From positions 248,001 through 312,000 of the forward strand of contig NZ_JBIGIB010000004.1 in NCBI RefSeq assembly GCF_043555935.1: 64,000 nucleotides of DNA, given 5' to 3'. Below the pieces are notes generated by a model, which saw only the letters and a program-made list of their open reading frames with translations, did no database searches and was not told the DNA's origin. The stretch comes from Pelomonas baiyunensis. GTDB taxonomy: Bacteria > Pseudomonadota > Gammaproteobacteria > Burkholderiales > Burkholderiaceae_C. The position numbers and the translations under genes are program-made. Positions within the stretch are counted from its first letter, which is position 1, and each line of letters starts with the position of its first letter. This document shows, one piece after another, positions 34,536 through 44,309 of the stretch.

Positions 34536-36701
34536 TCACTCGCCCTTGTCGGCGCCGGTGTTCCAGCGCAGGCGGCGGTAGATGGTGTTGCGGCTGATAC
34601 CCAGCTGCTTGGACGCCAGCGAGATGTTGCCGCCCACCGCGTCCAGCGTGGCGCGGATCATGTCGATCTCGGCCTGCTCCAGCGTGCGCGCGGTGGCCGG
34701 CTCGGCCGGCGCCACCGGCGGCGGCACGGCCAAGGGCGGCGCGGCCTCCAGAGGCGCCCAGCCCGAAGGTGGCATCACGGCGGCGGCCGGCGGCATCACC
34801 GGGGCCATGGCCATGCCCGTCAGGGGCGCAGCGGGCAGCGGGGCCGGCGCGGGCGCTGCCATGCCGGCCAGGCGCTGGATGTCTTCCAGGAAGTCGTCGG
34901 ACAGGTGGGCGGTGGTCACCACCCGTTCGCCCACCGACATCACGGCCGCCGTGCGCAGCACATTGGCCAGCTGGCGGATGTTGCCCGGCCAGGGGTAGCG
35001 GCGGAACATGGACAGCACCTGCGGGCTCAGCTCGGGCGGGTCTTGCGGGCGCTCGGCCTGCAGGATGCGACGCACGATGGCCTCGATGTCGGTGCGCTCG
35101 CGCAGCGCGGGCAGGCGCAGGGCCAGGCCGTTCAGGCGGTAGTACAGGTCTTCGCGGAAGGTCTGCGCCTCGATCATTTCGCGCAGGTTGCGGTGCGTGG
35201 CGCCGATGACGGCGATGTCCACCGCGATGGACTTGGTGCTGCCCAGCGGCGTGACGCTGCGCTCCTGCAGCGCGCGCAAGAGGCGGGCCTGCAGCGGCAG
35301 CGGCATGTCGCCGATCTCGTCCAGGAACAGCGTGCCGCCGTTGGCCTGCACCAGGCGGCCCGGCGCGCCCTTGCGCCGCGCGCCGGTGAAGGCGCCCTCT
35401 TCGTAGCCGAACAGCTCGGCCTCGATGAGGCTCTCGGGAATGGACGCGCAGTTCACCGCCACGAAGGGTTGGCGCGCGCGGTTGGAGTCGTGGTGCACGG
35501 CGCGGGCCAGCAGCTCCTTGCCGGTGCCGGTTTCGCCCAGGATGAGCAGCGGAATGCCGCGGTCCAGCACGCGCTTGACCTTCTGAATCACGGTTTCCAG
35601 CTGCGGGTCGCCGGTGCGCAGGTACTGCAGGCCCGAGAAGCGGGTGTGGCCGGCGGCGTCCACGCCGGGCATGGGGGGCACGTCACCCACCAGCGGCGTG
35701 GGCGGGGTGCCGGCGGCCTGCGCCGACGTGGGCGCCGGCCCGGGCGCGGGCTCCCGCACCTCGGCGGTTTCGGCGTCCACGGTGTGCAGGCCGGCCACCA
35801 CGGGGCGGGAGGGCCAGTCGAACCGCGCGCTCACGAACAGGCTCTGCCCCGTGGGCAGGCACAGCTGCATGGGCGGCGACAGCGGCATGCGGAAGTGGTC
35901 GTACACCGCCGCGGGCGTGGTGCCCAGCAGGCTGGAGAGGCTGCGCATGCGCAGCTCGGCGCCGCTCATGCCGAGTTGGTCCAGCGCGGCGCGGTTGGCG
36001 CCCAGCAGCCGGCCGTCGGGCGACACCACGAGGATGCCCTCCAGCAGCGTGCCGATGAACTCGGGCCGGCTGTGGAAGTGCAGGCGCAGGCGGTTGTTGT
36101 AGTCGTCCGAGAGCCAGTGGTTCTCGATCATGCGGGCCGACATGCGCACCAGGCCCATGGTGTGCTGGTGGTAGCCGCGGTGGTCGCCGGTCACGTCCAG
36201 CACGCCCAGCATGTTGCCGCGCGGGTCAAAGATGGGCGAGGCCGAGCACGTCAGGAAGTTGTTGGCGTGCATGAAATGCTCGCCGCCGTGGATCAGCGTG
36301 GGCGCTTCCTCGAACAGCGCCGTGCCGATGGCGTTGGTGCCCTTGGCGTGCTCGGCCCAGTTCTCGCCCGGGGCCAGGGCCACGCGGTGGGCGCGGGCCA
36401 GGAAGCTGTCGTCGCCCACGGCGTGCAGGATGGTGCCCTGCGCGTCGGTCAGCACGATCATGCTTTCGGTGTTCACGATCTGCTCGTACAGCAGCTGCAT
36501 CACCGGCGCGGCGTGCGTGTACAGGCGCTGGTTGCGCTCGCGGGCGAGGTTCAGGTCGCTGCGGATCATCGGGTCCAGCCCGCACTTCTCGTGGCGCTTC
36601 AGGCCCAGGGCCTCGCTGCGCTGGTGGCTGCGCTCGATGAAGGCCTGGCGCGGCGGCGCCAGGGGGGCGGCGCCAGGCACCGCGGACGTGTCGATGGACA
36701 T
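34536..36701 (-). CDS. acoR: AcoR-like sigma-54-dependent transcriptional activator (GAF-PAS-AAA+-Fis)
   Basis: 721 residues. Residues about 70-200: GAF-type sensor (DDSFLARAHRVALAPGENW, KGTNAIGTAL). About 215-330: PAS (LLEGILVVSPDGRLLGANRA). About 365-600: AAA+ with Walker A GETGTGKELLARA starting near 389, the sigma-54-contacting GAFTGA, and Walker B GGTLFLDEIGDMPL. A Pro/Ala-rich linker follows, then a C-terminal Fis helix-turn-helix (GGNISLASKQLGISRNTIYRR). AcoR homologues activate acetoin or alcohol oxidation genes with sigma-54. Five -24/-12 promoters in this window make it the likely regulator of the island. The acoR name is by similarity only. Confidence 0.92.
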   Translation of the reverse strand: MSIDTSAVPGAAPLAPPRQAFIERSHQRSEALGLKRHEKCGLDPMIRSDLNLARERNQRLYTHAAPVMQLLYEQIVNTESMIVLTDAQGTILHAVGDDSFLARAHRVALAPGENWAEHAKGTNAIGTALFEEAPTLIHGGEHFMHANNFLTCSASPIFDPRGNMLGVLDVTGDHRGYHQHTMGLVRMSARMIENHWLSDDYNNRLRLHFHSRPEFIGTLLEGILVVSPDGRLLGANRAALDQLGMSGAELRMRSLSSLLGTTPAAVYDHFRMPLSPPMQLCLPTGQSLFVSARFDWPSRPVVAGLHTVDAETAEVREPAPGPAPTSAQAAGTPPTPLVGDVPPMPGVDAAGHTRFSGLQYLRTGDPQLETVIQKVKRVLDRGIPLLILGETGTGKELLARAVHHDSNRARQPFVAVNCASIPESLIEAELFGYEEGAFTGARRKGAPGRLVQANGGTLFLDEIGDMPLPLQARLLRALQERSVTPLGSTKSIAVDIAVIGATHRNLREMIEAQTFREDLYYRLNGLALRLPALRERTDIEAIVRRILQAERPQDPPELSPQVLSMFRRYPWPGNIRQLANVLRTAAVMSVGERVVTTAHLSDDFLEDIQRLAGMAAPAPAPLPAAPLTGMAMAPVMPPAAAVMPPSGWAPLEAAPPLAVPPPVAPAEPATARTLEQAEIDMIRATLDAVGGNISLASKQLGISRNTIYRRLRWNTGADKGE

Positions 36702-36829
36702 AGAGGCTTCCTTGCCTGCCTCAACAGGCTTGTCTCCGGGGCGCAGTCGCGGCGGATGGCCGTGCTGCACGTGCTTTTTTGAAGTCGCAGGGCATCGTGT
36801 CGCAATCCGGGGCGGCTGTCCATCCGCGC

Positions 36830-36852
36830 TGGCACGCCGCGTTGGGCGCCAG
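36830..36852. promoter_or_regulatory. Candidate activator site upstream of the cytochrome c gene
   Basis: TGGCACGCCGCGTTGGGCG followed by CCAG resembles the core of the dyad at 26033-26052 (TGGCACGGCGTTGTGCCAGC). A TTGGAACAGTGC follows at 36862, echoing CACTGGAACACC at 26019. It lies 27-49 bp upstream of the sigma-54 promoter at 36879. Confidence 0.35.
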
Positions 36853-36878
36853 TGTGTCAGCTTGGAACAGTGCAACCC

Positions 36879-36894
36879 TGGCATGTGGCTTGCA
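36879..36894 (+). promoter_or_regulatory. Sigma-54 promoter of the cytochrome c operon
   Basis: TGGCATGTGGCTTGCA: -24 TGGCATG, -12 TTGCA, exact GG-N10-GC spacing. 60 bp before the cytochrome c start and divergent from the activator gene. Confidence 0.87.
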
Positions 36895-36953
36895 GAACCG
36901 GCGGCAAGCCCTCGATGGCCCCCGTTCCCTTGATTACACCGGAGACACCTTTC

Positions 36954-37427
36954 ATGAAACTGCATCCCCTCGTCATCGCCGGCAGCCTGAGCCTCGCCGC
37001 CATCGTGGTGACCGTGCAGGCCTGGGCCCATGGCGACGTCACACCCCAGGCCGTGGACACCTCCAGCCTGCCCCAGCTGGGCGAGGGCTGGCTGCCCGAG
37101 AACCCCTACCGCACCAACGAGGCCGCCGTGAAGATCGGCACCTCGGCCTTCAACCAGAACTGCGCCCGCTGCCACGGGCTGGAAGCCATCTCCGGCGGCA
37201 TTGCGCCGGACCTGCGCAAGCTGGACAACGACTGCGCCTCGCTGAAGGACGCCGCCAAGAAGGCCGCCTGCGTGAAGGAAAACGACGACTATTTCCTGAA
37301 CACCGTGCGCCACGGCCGCAGCCGCAACGGCGCCGTGTACATGCCCCCGTTCGAGGGTGTGTTCACGCAGGAAGCGATGTGGGCCATCAAGGCCTACCTG
37401 GAAACCCGCCGGGAGAAGCCGCTGTGA
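36954..37427 (+). CDS. Cytochrome c (PedF/c550-like) for the PQQ dehydrogenase
   Basis: 157 residues: signal peptide ending QAWA, one heme motif C70-A-R-C73-H74 (NQNCARCHGLEAISGG) and an axial Met in YMPPFEGVFTQEAMW. It resembles the PedF family of cytochromes c550 that accept electrons from PQQ alcohol dehydrogenases. The dehydrogenase here has no heme of its own, so this is the probable acceptor. A GTGA overlap links it to the binding-protein gene. Confidence 0.9.
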   Translation: MKLHPLVIAGSLSLAAIVVTVQAWAHGDVTPQAVDTSSLPQLGEGWLPENPYRTNEAAVKIGTSAFNQNCARCHGLEAISGGIAPDLRKLDNDCASLKDAAKKAACVKENDDYFLNTVRHGRSRNGAVYMPPFEGVFTQEAMWAIKAYLETRREKPL

Positions 37428-38272
37428 GCCGCGGCCCGGCGACCGGATCGCTGAGCCGCCGCCAGCTGCTGGCCTGGGCCGCAGCGGGCACCCTCACCGG
37501 CGGCCACGCCGGCGCGGCCACGCTGGCGCAGGTGCGCGAGCGTGGTCGGCTCATCGTGGGCCTGTACGAAGACATGCCGCCCTTTCATGTGAAGGGCCGC
37601 GGCATCGACATGGAGCTGGGCCAGGCGCTGGCCGAAGCGCTGGGCGTGAAGTTCGCGCCCCTGCCCTTCAATGCCGACGAGAACATGGCCGACGACCTGC
37701 GCAACATGGTCTGGAAGGGGCACTACCTGGGCTACGGCCCGGCCGACGTGCTGCTGCACGTGCCGGTGGACCGCCCGCTGATCGAGGCCACGCCGCAGGC
37801 TCGCATCTTTGCGCCCTACTACCGCGAACGCGTGATGCTGGCCCGCCGCGTGGCCGATGTGCCGGTGCTGGACAGCCTGTCCCAACTCGGCGCAGCCAAG
37901 GTGGCCGTGCCCGGGCAGACCCTGGCCGGCTGGCTGCTGATTGGCGCCGACGGCGGGGCCTACCGCGAGCAGTTGCTCACGCAGTGGAAGGACGGCTGCG
38001 AGGCCGCCCGCGCGCTGCAGCGCGGTGAGGTGTCGGCCGCGGCGGGCCTGGCCTCCGAGCTGGAAAGCGTGCTGGCGGGCGATGCAGCCTACCGCATCGA
38101 GCCCCTGCCCTCGCCCCGCGCGCCGCGCGAAGGCTGGGCCGCCGGCATGGCGGTGAAAAAAGACGCCACCGACCTGGCCGAGGCCCTGCAGGCCGCGCTG
38201 AACCAGCTGACCGCCCAAGGCCGCGTGGCCGAGATTTTTGCCAAGTACAAAGTGGCCTGGCGCCCGGCCTGA
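37424..38272 (+). CDS. MxaJ/XoxJ-like periplasmic binding protein of quinoprotein systems
   Basis: 282 residues, GTG start overlapping the cytochrome stop. The leader SRRQLLAWAAAGTLTGGHAGA has a twin Arg. The solute-binding-protein fold (SBP_bac_3 type) shows RLIVGLYEDMPPFHVKGRGIDMELG, HYLGYGPADVLLHVP and EIFAKYKVAW. Members beside PQQ dehydrogenase and cytochrome c genes (MxaJ, XoxJ, PedA-like) are thought to help mature or load the dehydrogenase rather than import a solute. Confidence 0.85.
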   Translation: MSRGPATGSLSRRQLLAWAAAGTLTGGHAGAATLAQVRERGRLIVGLYEDMPPFHVKGRGIDMELGQALAEALGVKFAPLPFNADENMADDLRNMVWKGHYLGYGPADVLLHVPVDRPLIEATPQARIFAPYYRERVMLARRVADVPVLDSLSQLGAAKVAVPGQTLAGWLLIGADGGAYREQLLTQWKDGCEAARALQRGEVSAAAGLASELESVLAGDAAYRIEPLPSPRAPREGWAAGMAVKKDATDLAEALQAALNQLTAQGRVAEIFAKYKVAWRPA

Positions 38273-38323
38273 ACCCAGCCCCCTGGTTTCAACCCCGCCA
38301 AGACCGCGCCCCCGGAGACACCC

Positions 38324-40468
38324 ATGACCCCACGTTTCGCGCCTGTCGCGCGAAGGACTGCCCTTGCCCTGGCCGCCACGGCCCTGGCCCAGGTTCAGGC
38401 TCAAACCACCGCACCCACGGTGCTGGCCCCCGTCGTCGTCACGTCGACCCGCATCGAGGCCGCAGCCTTTGACCTGCCCGCGTCCATCCAGCGCCTGTCG
38501 GGCGACGACCTGCGCGCCGGCCGCGCGCAAGTGAACATCTCCGAGGGCCTGGGCGCAGTACCCGGGCTGCTGGCGCGTGACCGCCAGAACTACGCGCAAG
38601 ACGTGCAGATCTCGGTGCGCGGCTTCGGCGCGCGGGCCAGCTTCGGCATCCGCGGCGTGCGGGTGTACGTGGACGACATTCCCGCCACGCTGCCCGACGG
38701 CCAGGGCCAGATCACCAACGTCGAGCTGGGCACCGTGGGCCGCGTGGAGGTGCTGCGCGGGCCGTTCTCGGCGCTGTACGGCAACTCCTCCGGCGGCGTC
38801 ATCAGCATCCATTCCGAATCGCCCAGCGGCCCGGCGCGGCTGGACACCAGCGTGGGTTTAGGCAGCGACGGCCTGCGCCGCGTGGCGGCCTCGGCCAGCG
38901 GCACCACGGGCGAGGGTCAGGTCATCGGCTACACCCTGGGCGCCAGCCGCTTCACGACTGACGGCTACCGCCAGCACAGCGCCACCGAGCGCCAGCTGGC
39001 CAACGCGCGGCTGAGCTTCAAGCTGGGGGCGGCCACGCAACTCACGCTGGTGGCCAACCGCGTGGAGCTGCCCGAAGCGCAAGACCCGCTGGGCCTGACG
39101 CGCGCGCAGTGGCAGGCCGCCCCACGCGGCGTGGACGCGTCGGCGCTGAGCTTCAACACCCGCAAGACCATGACGCAGGAGCAAGGCGGCCTGGTGCTGG
39201 AGCACGGCATCGATGCCGCCAACACGCTGCGCGTGATGGTGTACCAAGGCCACCGCAGCACGGCGCAGTTCCAGTCGATTCCGGTGGCCACACAGGCCAG
39301 CCCGTTGCACCCGGGCGGCGTCATCGACCTGAGCCGCGACTACGAAGGCGCCGACCTGCGCTGGCGCTGGAAAGGCGAGACCGCCAGCCTCGTGGCCGGC
39401 GTGGCGGCCGACAGCCTGCGCGAGCACCGCGTGGGCGAGCAGAACTTCACCGGCACCGGGGCCAGCGCGGTGCTGGGTGTGCGCGGCGCCCTGCGGCGCG
39501 ACGAAACCAACCGCGTCTCCAACGCCGACCCCTACCTGCAAGCCCAGTGGCAGCCCACACCCGCGTGGCTCGTCACCGGCGGCGTGCGGCGCAGCGTGGT
39601 GGACTTTCAAAGCACCGACGCCTACATCACCAAAACCAACCCCGACGACAGCGGCAGCGCCCGCTACGCCGCCACGCTGCCCGTGCTGGGCGTGAGCTTC
39701 GCGGCCAGCGACACGCTGCGCCTGTACGCCACGGCCGGCAAGGGCTTCGAGACGCCCACGCTCAACGAACTGTCTTACCGCGCCAGCGGCGCCACGGGCC
39801 TGAACTTCGCGCTGCAGGCCGCCACCAGCCGCAGCCTGGAAGCCGGCGTGAAGGCCAAGCCCTGGGCGGGCAGCGAGCTGACGCTGGCCGTGTTCAACAC
39901 CACCACCGACCGCGAGATCGTCACGCAGACCAACGTGGGCGGCCGCGCCACCTTCCAGAACGCCGGCGCCACGCGCCGCCGCGGGCTGGAAGCCTCGGGC
40001 GCCTTCCAGCTCAGCCCCTCGCTGCAGGCGCAGCTGGCCGCCACCTGGCTGGACGCGCGCTACCGCGACGGCTTCCTCACCTGCACCGCCACGCCCTGCG
40101 CGGCGGCCAACCAGGCGGTGGCGCCGGACAACCGCATTCCCGGCATCGCCCGCACCGCACTGTTCGGCGCGCTCACCTGGCTGCCGGCGGGCGGCTGGCG
40201 CCTCGGCGTGGAAGGCCGCGCGCTGTCCAAGGTGTTCGTGAACGACCTGAACACCGACGCCGCCGGCGGCTACGCCACGCTCGCCGCCCACGCGGGCTAC
40301 CAGCTGAGCCTGGGTGCCTGGGACCTGGGCGCGCTGCTGCGGGTGGACAACCTGGCGGGCCGCCGCTACGCCGGATCGGTAATCGTGAACGACGGCAACG
40401 GCCGCTTCTTCGAGCCCGCCCCGGGACGCACCTGGCTGGCCTCGGCCAGCCTGAGTTACCGCTTCTGA
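38324..40468 (+). CDS. TonB-dependent receptor in the PQQ island
   Basis: 714 residues: signal peptide to VQAQ, TonB box near VLAPVVVTSTR, plug (SEGLGAVPGLLARDRQNYAQD, VRGFGARASFGIRGVRVYVDDIPA, GPFSALYGNSSGG) and a barrel ending in LSYRF with the classic terminal Phe. It is co-directional and close to the cytochrome/MxaJ-like genes and overlaps the region of the propeller gene by 1 bp. The ligand is unknown; PQQ itself or a lanthanide or iron chelate are reasonable guesses given the neighbours. Confidence 0.88.
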   Translation: MTPRFAPVARRTALALAATALAQVQAQTTAPTVLAPVVVTSTRIEAAAFDLPASIQRLSGDDLRAGRAQVNISEGLGAVPGLLARDRQNYAQDVQISVRGFGARASFGIRGVRVYVDDIPATLPDGQGQITNVELGTVGRVEVLRGPFSALYGNSSGGVISIHSESPSGPARLDTSVGLGSDGLRRVAASASGTTGEGQVIGYTLGASRFTTDGYRQHSATERQLANARLSFKLGAATQLTLVANRVELPEAQDPLGLTRAQWQAAPRGVDASALSFNTRKTMTQEQGGLVLEHGIDAANTLRVMVYQGHRSTAQFQSIPVATQASPLHPGGVIDLSRDYEGADLRWRWKGETASLVAGVAADSLREHRVGEQNFTGTGASAVLGVRGALRRDETNRVSNADPYLQAQWQPTPAWLVTGGVRRSVVDFQSTDAYITKTNPDDSGSARYAATLPVLGVSFAASDTLRLYATAGKGFETPTLNELSYRASGATGLNFALQAATSRSLEAGVKAKPWAGSELTLAVFNTTTDREIVTQTNVGGRATFQNAGATRRRGLEASGAFQLSPSLQAQLAATWLDARYRDGFLTCTATPCAAANQAVAPDNRIPGIARTALFGALTWLPAGGWRLGVEGRALSKVFVNDLNTDAAGGYATLAAHAGYQLSLGAWDLGALLRVDNLAGRRYAGSVIVNDGNGRFFEPAPGRTWLASASLSYRF

Positions 40469-40482
40469 TGCCGGAGATCGCC

Positions 40483-41424
40483 ATGGCCCGCCTGCTGCCC
40501 ACGCTCACCCTGCTCGCCACCGCCCTGTCGCAGGCCCACGCCGGCCCGCTGGCCTATGTGTCCAACGAGGGCTCGGGCACGCTGAGCGTCATCGACACCG
40601 CCACCGACGCCGTGCTCTACGAACTGCCCGCCGGCGCAAAGCCGCGCGGCGCGGTCATCAGCCCCGACGGCCGCCGCGCCTACGTGAGCGACCAGCCCGG
40701 CAACCGCCTCGTCGTGCTGGACCTGGCCGCCCGCCGCCAGGCCGGCGAGATCCCGCTGGGCGAGTCGCCCGAGGGCCTGGGCCAGTCGCCTGACGGCCGC
40801 TGGGTGACGGCCGCGGTGGAGGAAACCAACGAGGTGGTGTTCGTCGACACGCGCACCCTGGCCAAGAGCTTTGCGGTGAAGGTGAAGGGCAAGAACCCCG
40901 AGCACGCGGTGTTCAGCCCCGACGGCCGCTGGGTGCTGGTGAGCGCCGAGGAAGGCAGCGCCGTGGACGTGATCGACGTGGACAAGCGCCGGCAGGTGGC
41001 GCAGGTGCCGGTGGGCACGCGGCCGCGCGGCATCGGTTTCTCACCCGACGGCCTGCGCGCGTTCGTGGCGGCCGAGATGTCCAGCGAGATTTACGTCATC
41101 AACACCCAAACTTTCAAGGTGCAAGACAAGCTGATGGCCGGCCCCAAGAGCAACGGCATCAGCGTGCACCCGGACGGCCGGCGCGTGTTCGTGTCCAACG
41201 GCGGCGACGGCACGGTCTCGGTGCTGGATGTGGAGCGCATGGCCTTCATCGCCACCATCCCAGTGGGCCAGCGGCCGTGGAACATGGCGCTCACGCCCGA
41301 CGGCAAGAAACTCTACGTGGCCTGCGGCCGCTCGGGCGCGGTGTCGGTCATCGACACCGACACGCAGCAGAAGGTGGCCGATGTGACGGTGGGCAAGCTG
41401 CCCTGGGGCGTGGTCATCCGCTGA
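40483..41424 (+). CDS. YVTN-type beta-propeller protein associated with PQQ-dependent catabolism
   Basis: 313 residues: signal peptide (MARLLPTLTLLATALSQAHA) then seven YVTN-like repeats such as LAYVSNEGSGTLSVIDTATD, RRAYVSDQPGNRLVVLDLAA and KLYVACGRSGAVSVIDTDT. This matches the periplasmic propellers (TIGR03866-like) found beside PQQ dehydrogenases. The start at 40483 is preferred to an ATG at 40468 because GGAG lies 7 nt upstream and the signal peptide begins cleanly. Role unknown; possibly assembly or protein contact in the periplasmic oxidation complex. Confidence 0.87.
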   Translation: MARLLPTLTLLATALSQAHAGPLAYVSNEGSGTLSVIDTATDAVLYELPAGAKPRGAVISPDGRRAYVSDQPGNRLVVLDLAARRQAGEIPLGESPEGLGQSPDGRWVTAAVEETNEVVFVDTRTLAKSFAVKVKGKNPEHAVFSPDGRWVLVSAEEGSAVDVIDVDKRRQVAQVPVGTRPRGIGFSPDGLRAFVAAEMSSEIYVINTQTFKVQDKLMAGPKSNGISVHPDGRRVFVSNGGDGTVSVLDVERMAFIATIPVGQRPWNMALTPDGKKLYVACGRSGAVSVIDTDTQQKVADVTVGKLPWGVVIR

Positions 41425-41565
41425 GTGTTCCAGCCGGGCACAGCGGCACAGCGCAGGCGGTAGTTCCTCGGGGGCCGCGGCGGGAAGTTTTCCCGAGCCT
41501 GCCGGCCCCTCGCTCCGAAGAATCACTTGCAGCAACGCATCGATTCAAAAAAGCGGAGACAGCCC

Positions 41566-44055
41566 TTGAAACCCACCCACCACCGCCTCGCCCTCGCCGC
41601 GCTGGCACTCCTGTCCACGGCAGCCGCGCAGGCGCAGATCCAACTGGAACGCGTCGAGGTCGTCGGCGTGTCGCCGGTGGCCGGCGCCGATGTGGCGCGC
41701 GACCGCATCGCCGCGCCAGTGCAAACCGCCCGCGCCGCCGACATCGACCGCAGCCAGGCGCCGGACCTCAGCAACTTCCTGAACCGCCGGCTGGGCAGCG
41801 TGTCGCTGAACGAGATGCAGGGCAACCCGCTGCAGCCCGACGTGAACTTCCGCGGCTTCACGGCCTCGCCGCTGCTGGGCTCGCAACAGGGCCTGTCGCT
41901 CTACCTGGACGGCATGCGCCTGAACCAGCCCTTCGGCGACGTGGTGAGCTGGGACCTGGTGCCCAAAGCCGCCATTGCCAGCATCGCCCTCATCCCCGGC
42001 TCCAACCCGCTGTTCGGGCTGAACACGCTGGGCGGCGCGCTCCATGTGCAGACCAAGAGCGGCCTCACGCACGCGGGCACCTCGCTGCAGTTGCAGGCCG
42101 GCAGCTGGGGCCGCCGCACGACGGATTTCGAGCACGGCGGCCACGCGGCGGACGGCACGCACTGGTACGTGACCGGCCAGAAATTCAAGGAGCGCGGCTG
42201 GCGCGACGACTCGCCCTCCGACGCGGCCCAGCTCTTCGCCAAGCTCGGCCGCCGCAGCGGCGAGACCGACCTGTCGCTCACCGCCGCCCTCGCCGACACC
42301 GACCTCAACGGCAACGGCCTGCAAGACGCCCGCTTCCTGGCCCGCGACCGCGCCAGCGTCTACACCAAGCCCGACAACACCAAGAACCGCGCGGGGCTGC
42401 TCAACCTCGCGCTGTCGCAGCACCTCAGCGAGCAGTGGAAGCTGACCGGCAACGCCTACGCCCGCAGCATCCGCACCCGCACCTACAACGGCGACCTCAA
42501 CGACGACTCGCTGGACCAGTCGCTCTACCAACCCAACGCCACCGAGCGTGCCGCCCTCACGGCGGCTGGCTACAGCGGCTTCCCGACCGCTGGCGAGAGC
42601 GCAGCCAACACGCCCTTCCCCAAATGGCGCTGCATCGCCCAGGCGCTGCTGAACGACGAGCCGGCCGAGAAGTGCAACGGCGTCATCAACCAGACGCGCA
42701 CCACCCAGCACAACGCCGGCTTCAATGTGCAGGCGAGCTACGAAGGGCTGCTGTTCGGCCTGCCCAGCCAAAGCCTCGTCGGCGCCGCGCTGGACCTGAG
42801 CCGCAGCCACTTCACGCAAAGCTCGGAGCTGGGCTACCTGAACGCCGACCGCAGCATCACCGGCGTGGGCGCCTTCGGTGACGGTGTGACCGGCGGCAAC
42901 ATCGACGGCGAGCCCTATGACACGCGCGTGGACCTCGCCGGCCGCACGCGCACGCTCAGCGCGTTTGCCAGCAGCGTGCTGACGCTGTCCACCGGCACCC
43001 ACCTGACCGTGGCCGGCCGCTACAACCACACGCGCGTGCGCAACCGCGACGCCATCACGCCCGGCGGTGGCGCGGGCTCACTGGACGGCGACCACAGCTT
43101 CCGCCGCCTCAACCCCGCGCTGGGCCTGACCTTCACGCCCGTGGCCGGCGTGAACGCCTGGCTGGGCGTGAACCAGGGCAGCCGCACGCCCTCGTCCATC
43201 GAGCTGGGTTGCGCCGACCCGGCCAACCCCTGCAAGCTGCCCAACGCCATGGCCGGCGACCCGCCGCTCAAACAGGTCGTCACCACCACCGTGGAAGCCG
43301 GCCTGCGCAGCGCGGCGGGCAGCGCGCTGGCGTGGAACATGGGCCTGTTCCGCGCCGACAACCGCGACGACCTGCTTTTCGTCGCCGATGACGCCGCAGG
43401 CTTCGGCTACTTCAAGAACTTCGGCACGACGCGCCGCCAGGGCGTGGAGTTGGGCCTGAGCGGCCAGCCCACAAAGGGCTTCACGGCCGGCGCCAACCTC
43501 ACGCTGCTGGACGCCACCTACCGCAGTGCCGAGGTCGTGAACGGCGCCGCCAACAGCAGCAACGACGCTGCCCAGACCGGCCTGCCCGGCGTGGCCGGCA
43601 CCCTCGCCATCACGCCCGGTGACCGCATCCCGCTGGTGCCGCGCCGCATGTTGAAGCTTTACGTGGACCTGGACCTGGGCGACGCCTGGAGCCTGGGCGC
43701 CGATGCCGTGGCCATGGGCGGCGCGCTGGCCCGCGGCAACGAGAACGGCCTGCACCGGCCCGACGGCGTTTACTACCTCGGCGCCGGCCGCAGCGCGGGC
43801 TACGCGGTGCTCAACGTCAATGCGGCGTGGACGCCCAGCCAGGGCCTGAAGCTGTTCGCCCACGTCAACAACCTGTTCGACCGCGCCTACGCCACCGCCG
43901 CCCAGTTGGGCCCCACGGGCTTCACCGACGCGGGCAACTTCCAGAGCCGGCCCTTCCCCCTCAACAGCCAGGGCCAGCGCCCGCTGCGCCATGGCACCTT
44001 CTTCGCACCCGGCGCGCCGCGCAGCGTGAACGTGGGCGTGAAGTACAGCTTCTAG
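41566..44055 (+). CDS. TonB-dependent receptor, TTG start
   Basis: 829 residues from a TTG at 41566 that follows GGAG by 7 nt and begins KPTHHRLALAALALLSTAAAQA, a good signal peptide. An earlier TTG at 41527 would add 13 charged residues. TonB box ERVEVVGVSP; plug with NEMQGNPLQPDVNFRGFTAS, LSLYLDGMRLNQPFGD and NPLFGLNTLGGALHV; barrel ending VNVGVKYSF. A weak -24/-12-like CGGCACAGCGCAGGCG lies at 41444-41459. The ligand is unknown; it may serve the same uptake need as the receptor at 38324. Confidence 0.88.
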   Translation: MKPTHHRLALAALALLSTAAAQAQIQLERVEVVGVSPVAGADVARDRIAAPVQTARAADIDRSQAPDLSNFLNRRLGSVSLNEMQGNPLQPDVNFRGFTASPLLGSQQGLSLYLDGMRLNQPFGDVVSWDLVPKAAIASIALIPGSNPLFGLNTLGGALHVQTKSGLTHAGTSLQLQAGSWGRRTTDFEHGGHAADGTHWYVTGQKFKERGWRDDSPSDAAQLFAKLGRRSGETDLSLTAALADTDLNGNGLQDARFLARDRASVYTKPDNTKNRAGLLNLALSQHLSEQWKLTGNAYARSIRTRTYNGDLNDDSLDQSLYQPNATERAALTAAGYSGFPTAGESAANTPFPKWRCIAQALLNDEPAEKCNGVINQTRTTQHNAGFNVQASYEGLLFGLPSQSLVGAALDLSRSHFTQSSELGYLNADRSITGVGAFGDGVTGGNIDGEPYDTRVDLAGRTRTLSAFASSVLTLSTGTHLTVAGRYNHTRVRNRDAITPGGGAGSLDGDHSFRRLNPALGLTFTPVAGVNAWLGVNQGSRTPSSIELGCADPANPCKLPNAMAGDPPLKQVVTTTVEAGLRSAAGSALAWNMGLFRADNRDDLLFVADDAAGFGYFKNFGTTRRQGVELGLSGQPTKGFTAGANLTLLDATYRSAEVVNGAANSSNDAAQTGLPGVAGTLAITPGDRIPLVPRRMLKLYVDLDLGDAWSLGADAVAMGGALARGNENGLHRPDGVYYLGAGRSAGYAVLNVNAAWTPSQGLKLFAHVNNLFDRAYATAAQLGPTGFTDAGNFQSRPFPLNSQGQRPLRHGTFFAPGAPRSVNVGVKYSF

Positions 44056-44253
44056 GCACAAGCCCTCGCCGGCTGCGCCGCACTGTCACAACCCCGCTGC
44101 GCCACGGCACAGCGGGCAGTGCGGGCGGCGCAACAGCCCGGGTCAGGGCACACCCTCGGGCCCGTGCCGCCACGACACGCTGAACGGCTCCGCACCATGC
44201 CCCATTGCGCCGCGCGGCAACGCCCACGCGGCGCACCCGCTCCAGGTCGTGAC

Positions 44254-44269
44254 TGGCACAGCCCTTGCG
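44254..44269 (+). promoter_or_regulatory. Sigma-54 promoter of the porin gene
   Basis: TGGCACAGCCCTTGCG fits TGGCACR-N4-TTGC exactly. It lies 41 bp before the porin start; a GAGAC ribosome site follows. Confidence 0.87.
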
Positions 44270-44309
44270 CAAGGCGCTCCGGCTACCCAAACCACAACTG
44301 GAGACAAAC

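Noticed and set aside
34446..36782. Open frame of over 700 codons antisense to the AcoR-like gene
   Set aside because: Low-complexity Gly/Arg/His/Gln-rich translation typical of the opposite strand of high-GC genes; the minus strand encodes an intact activator.
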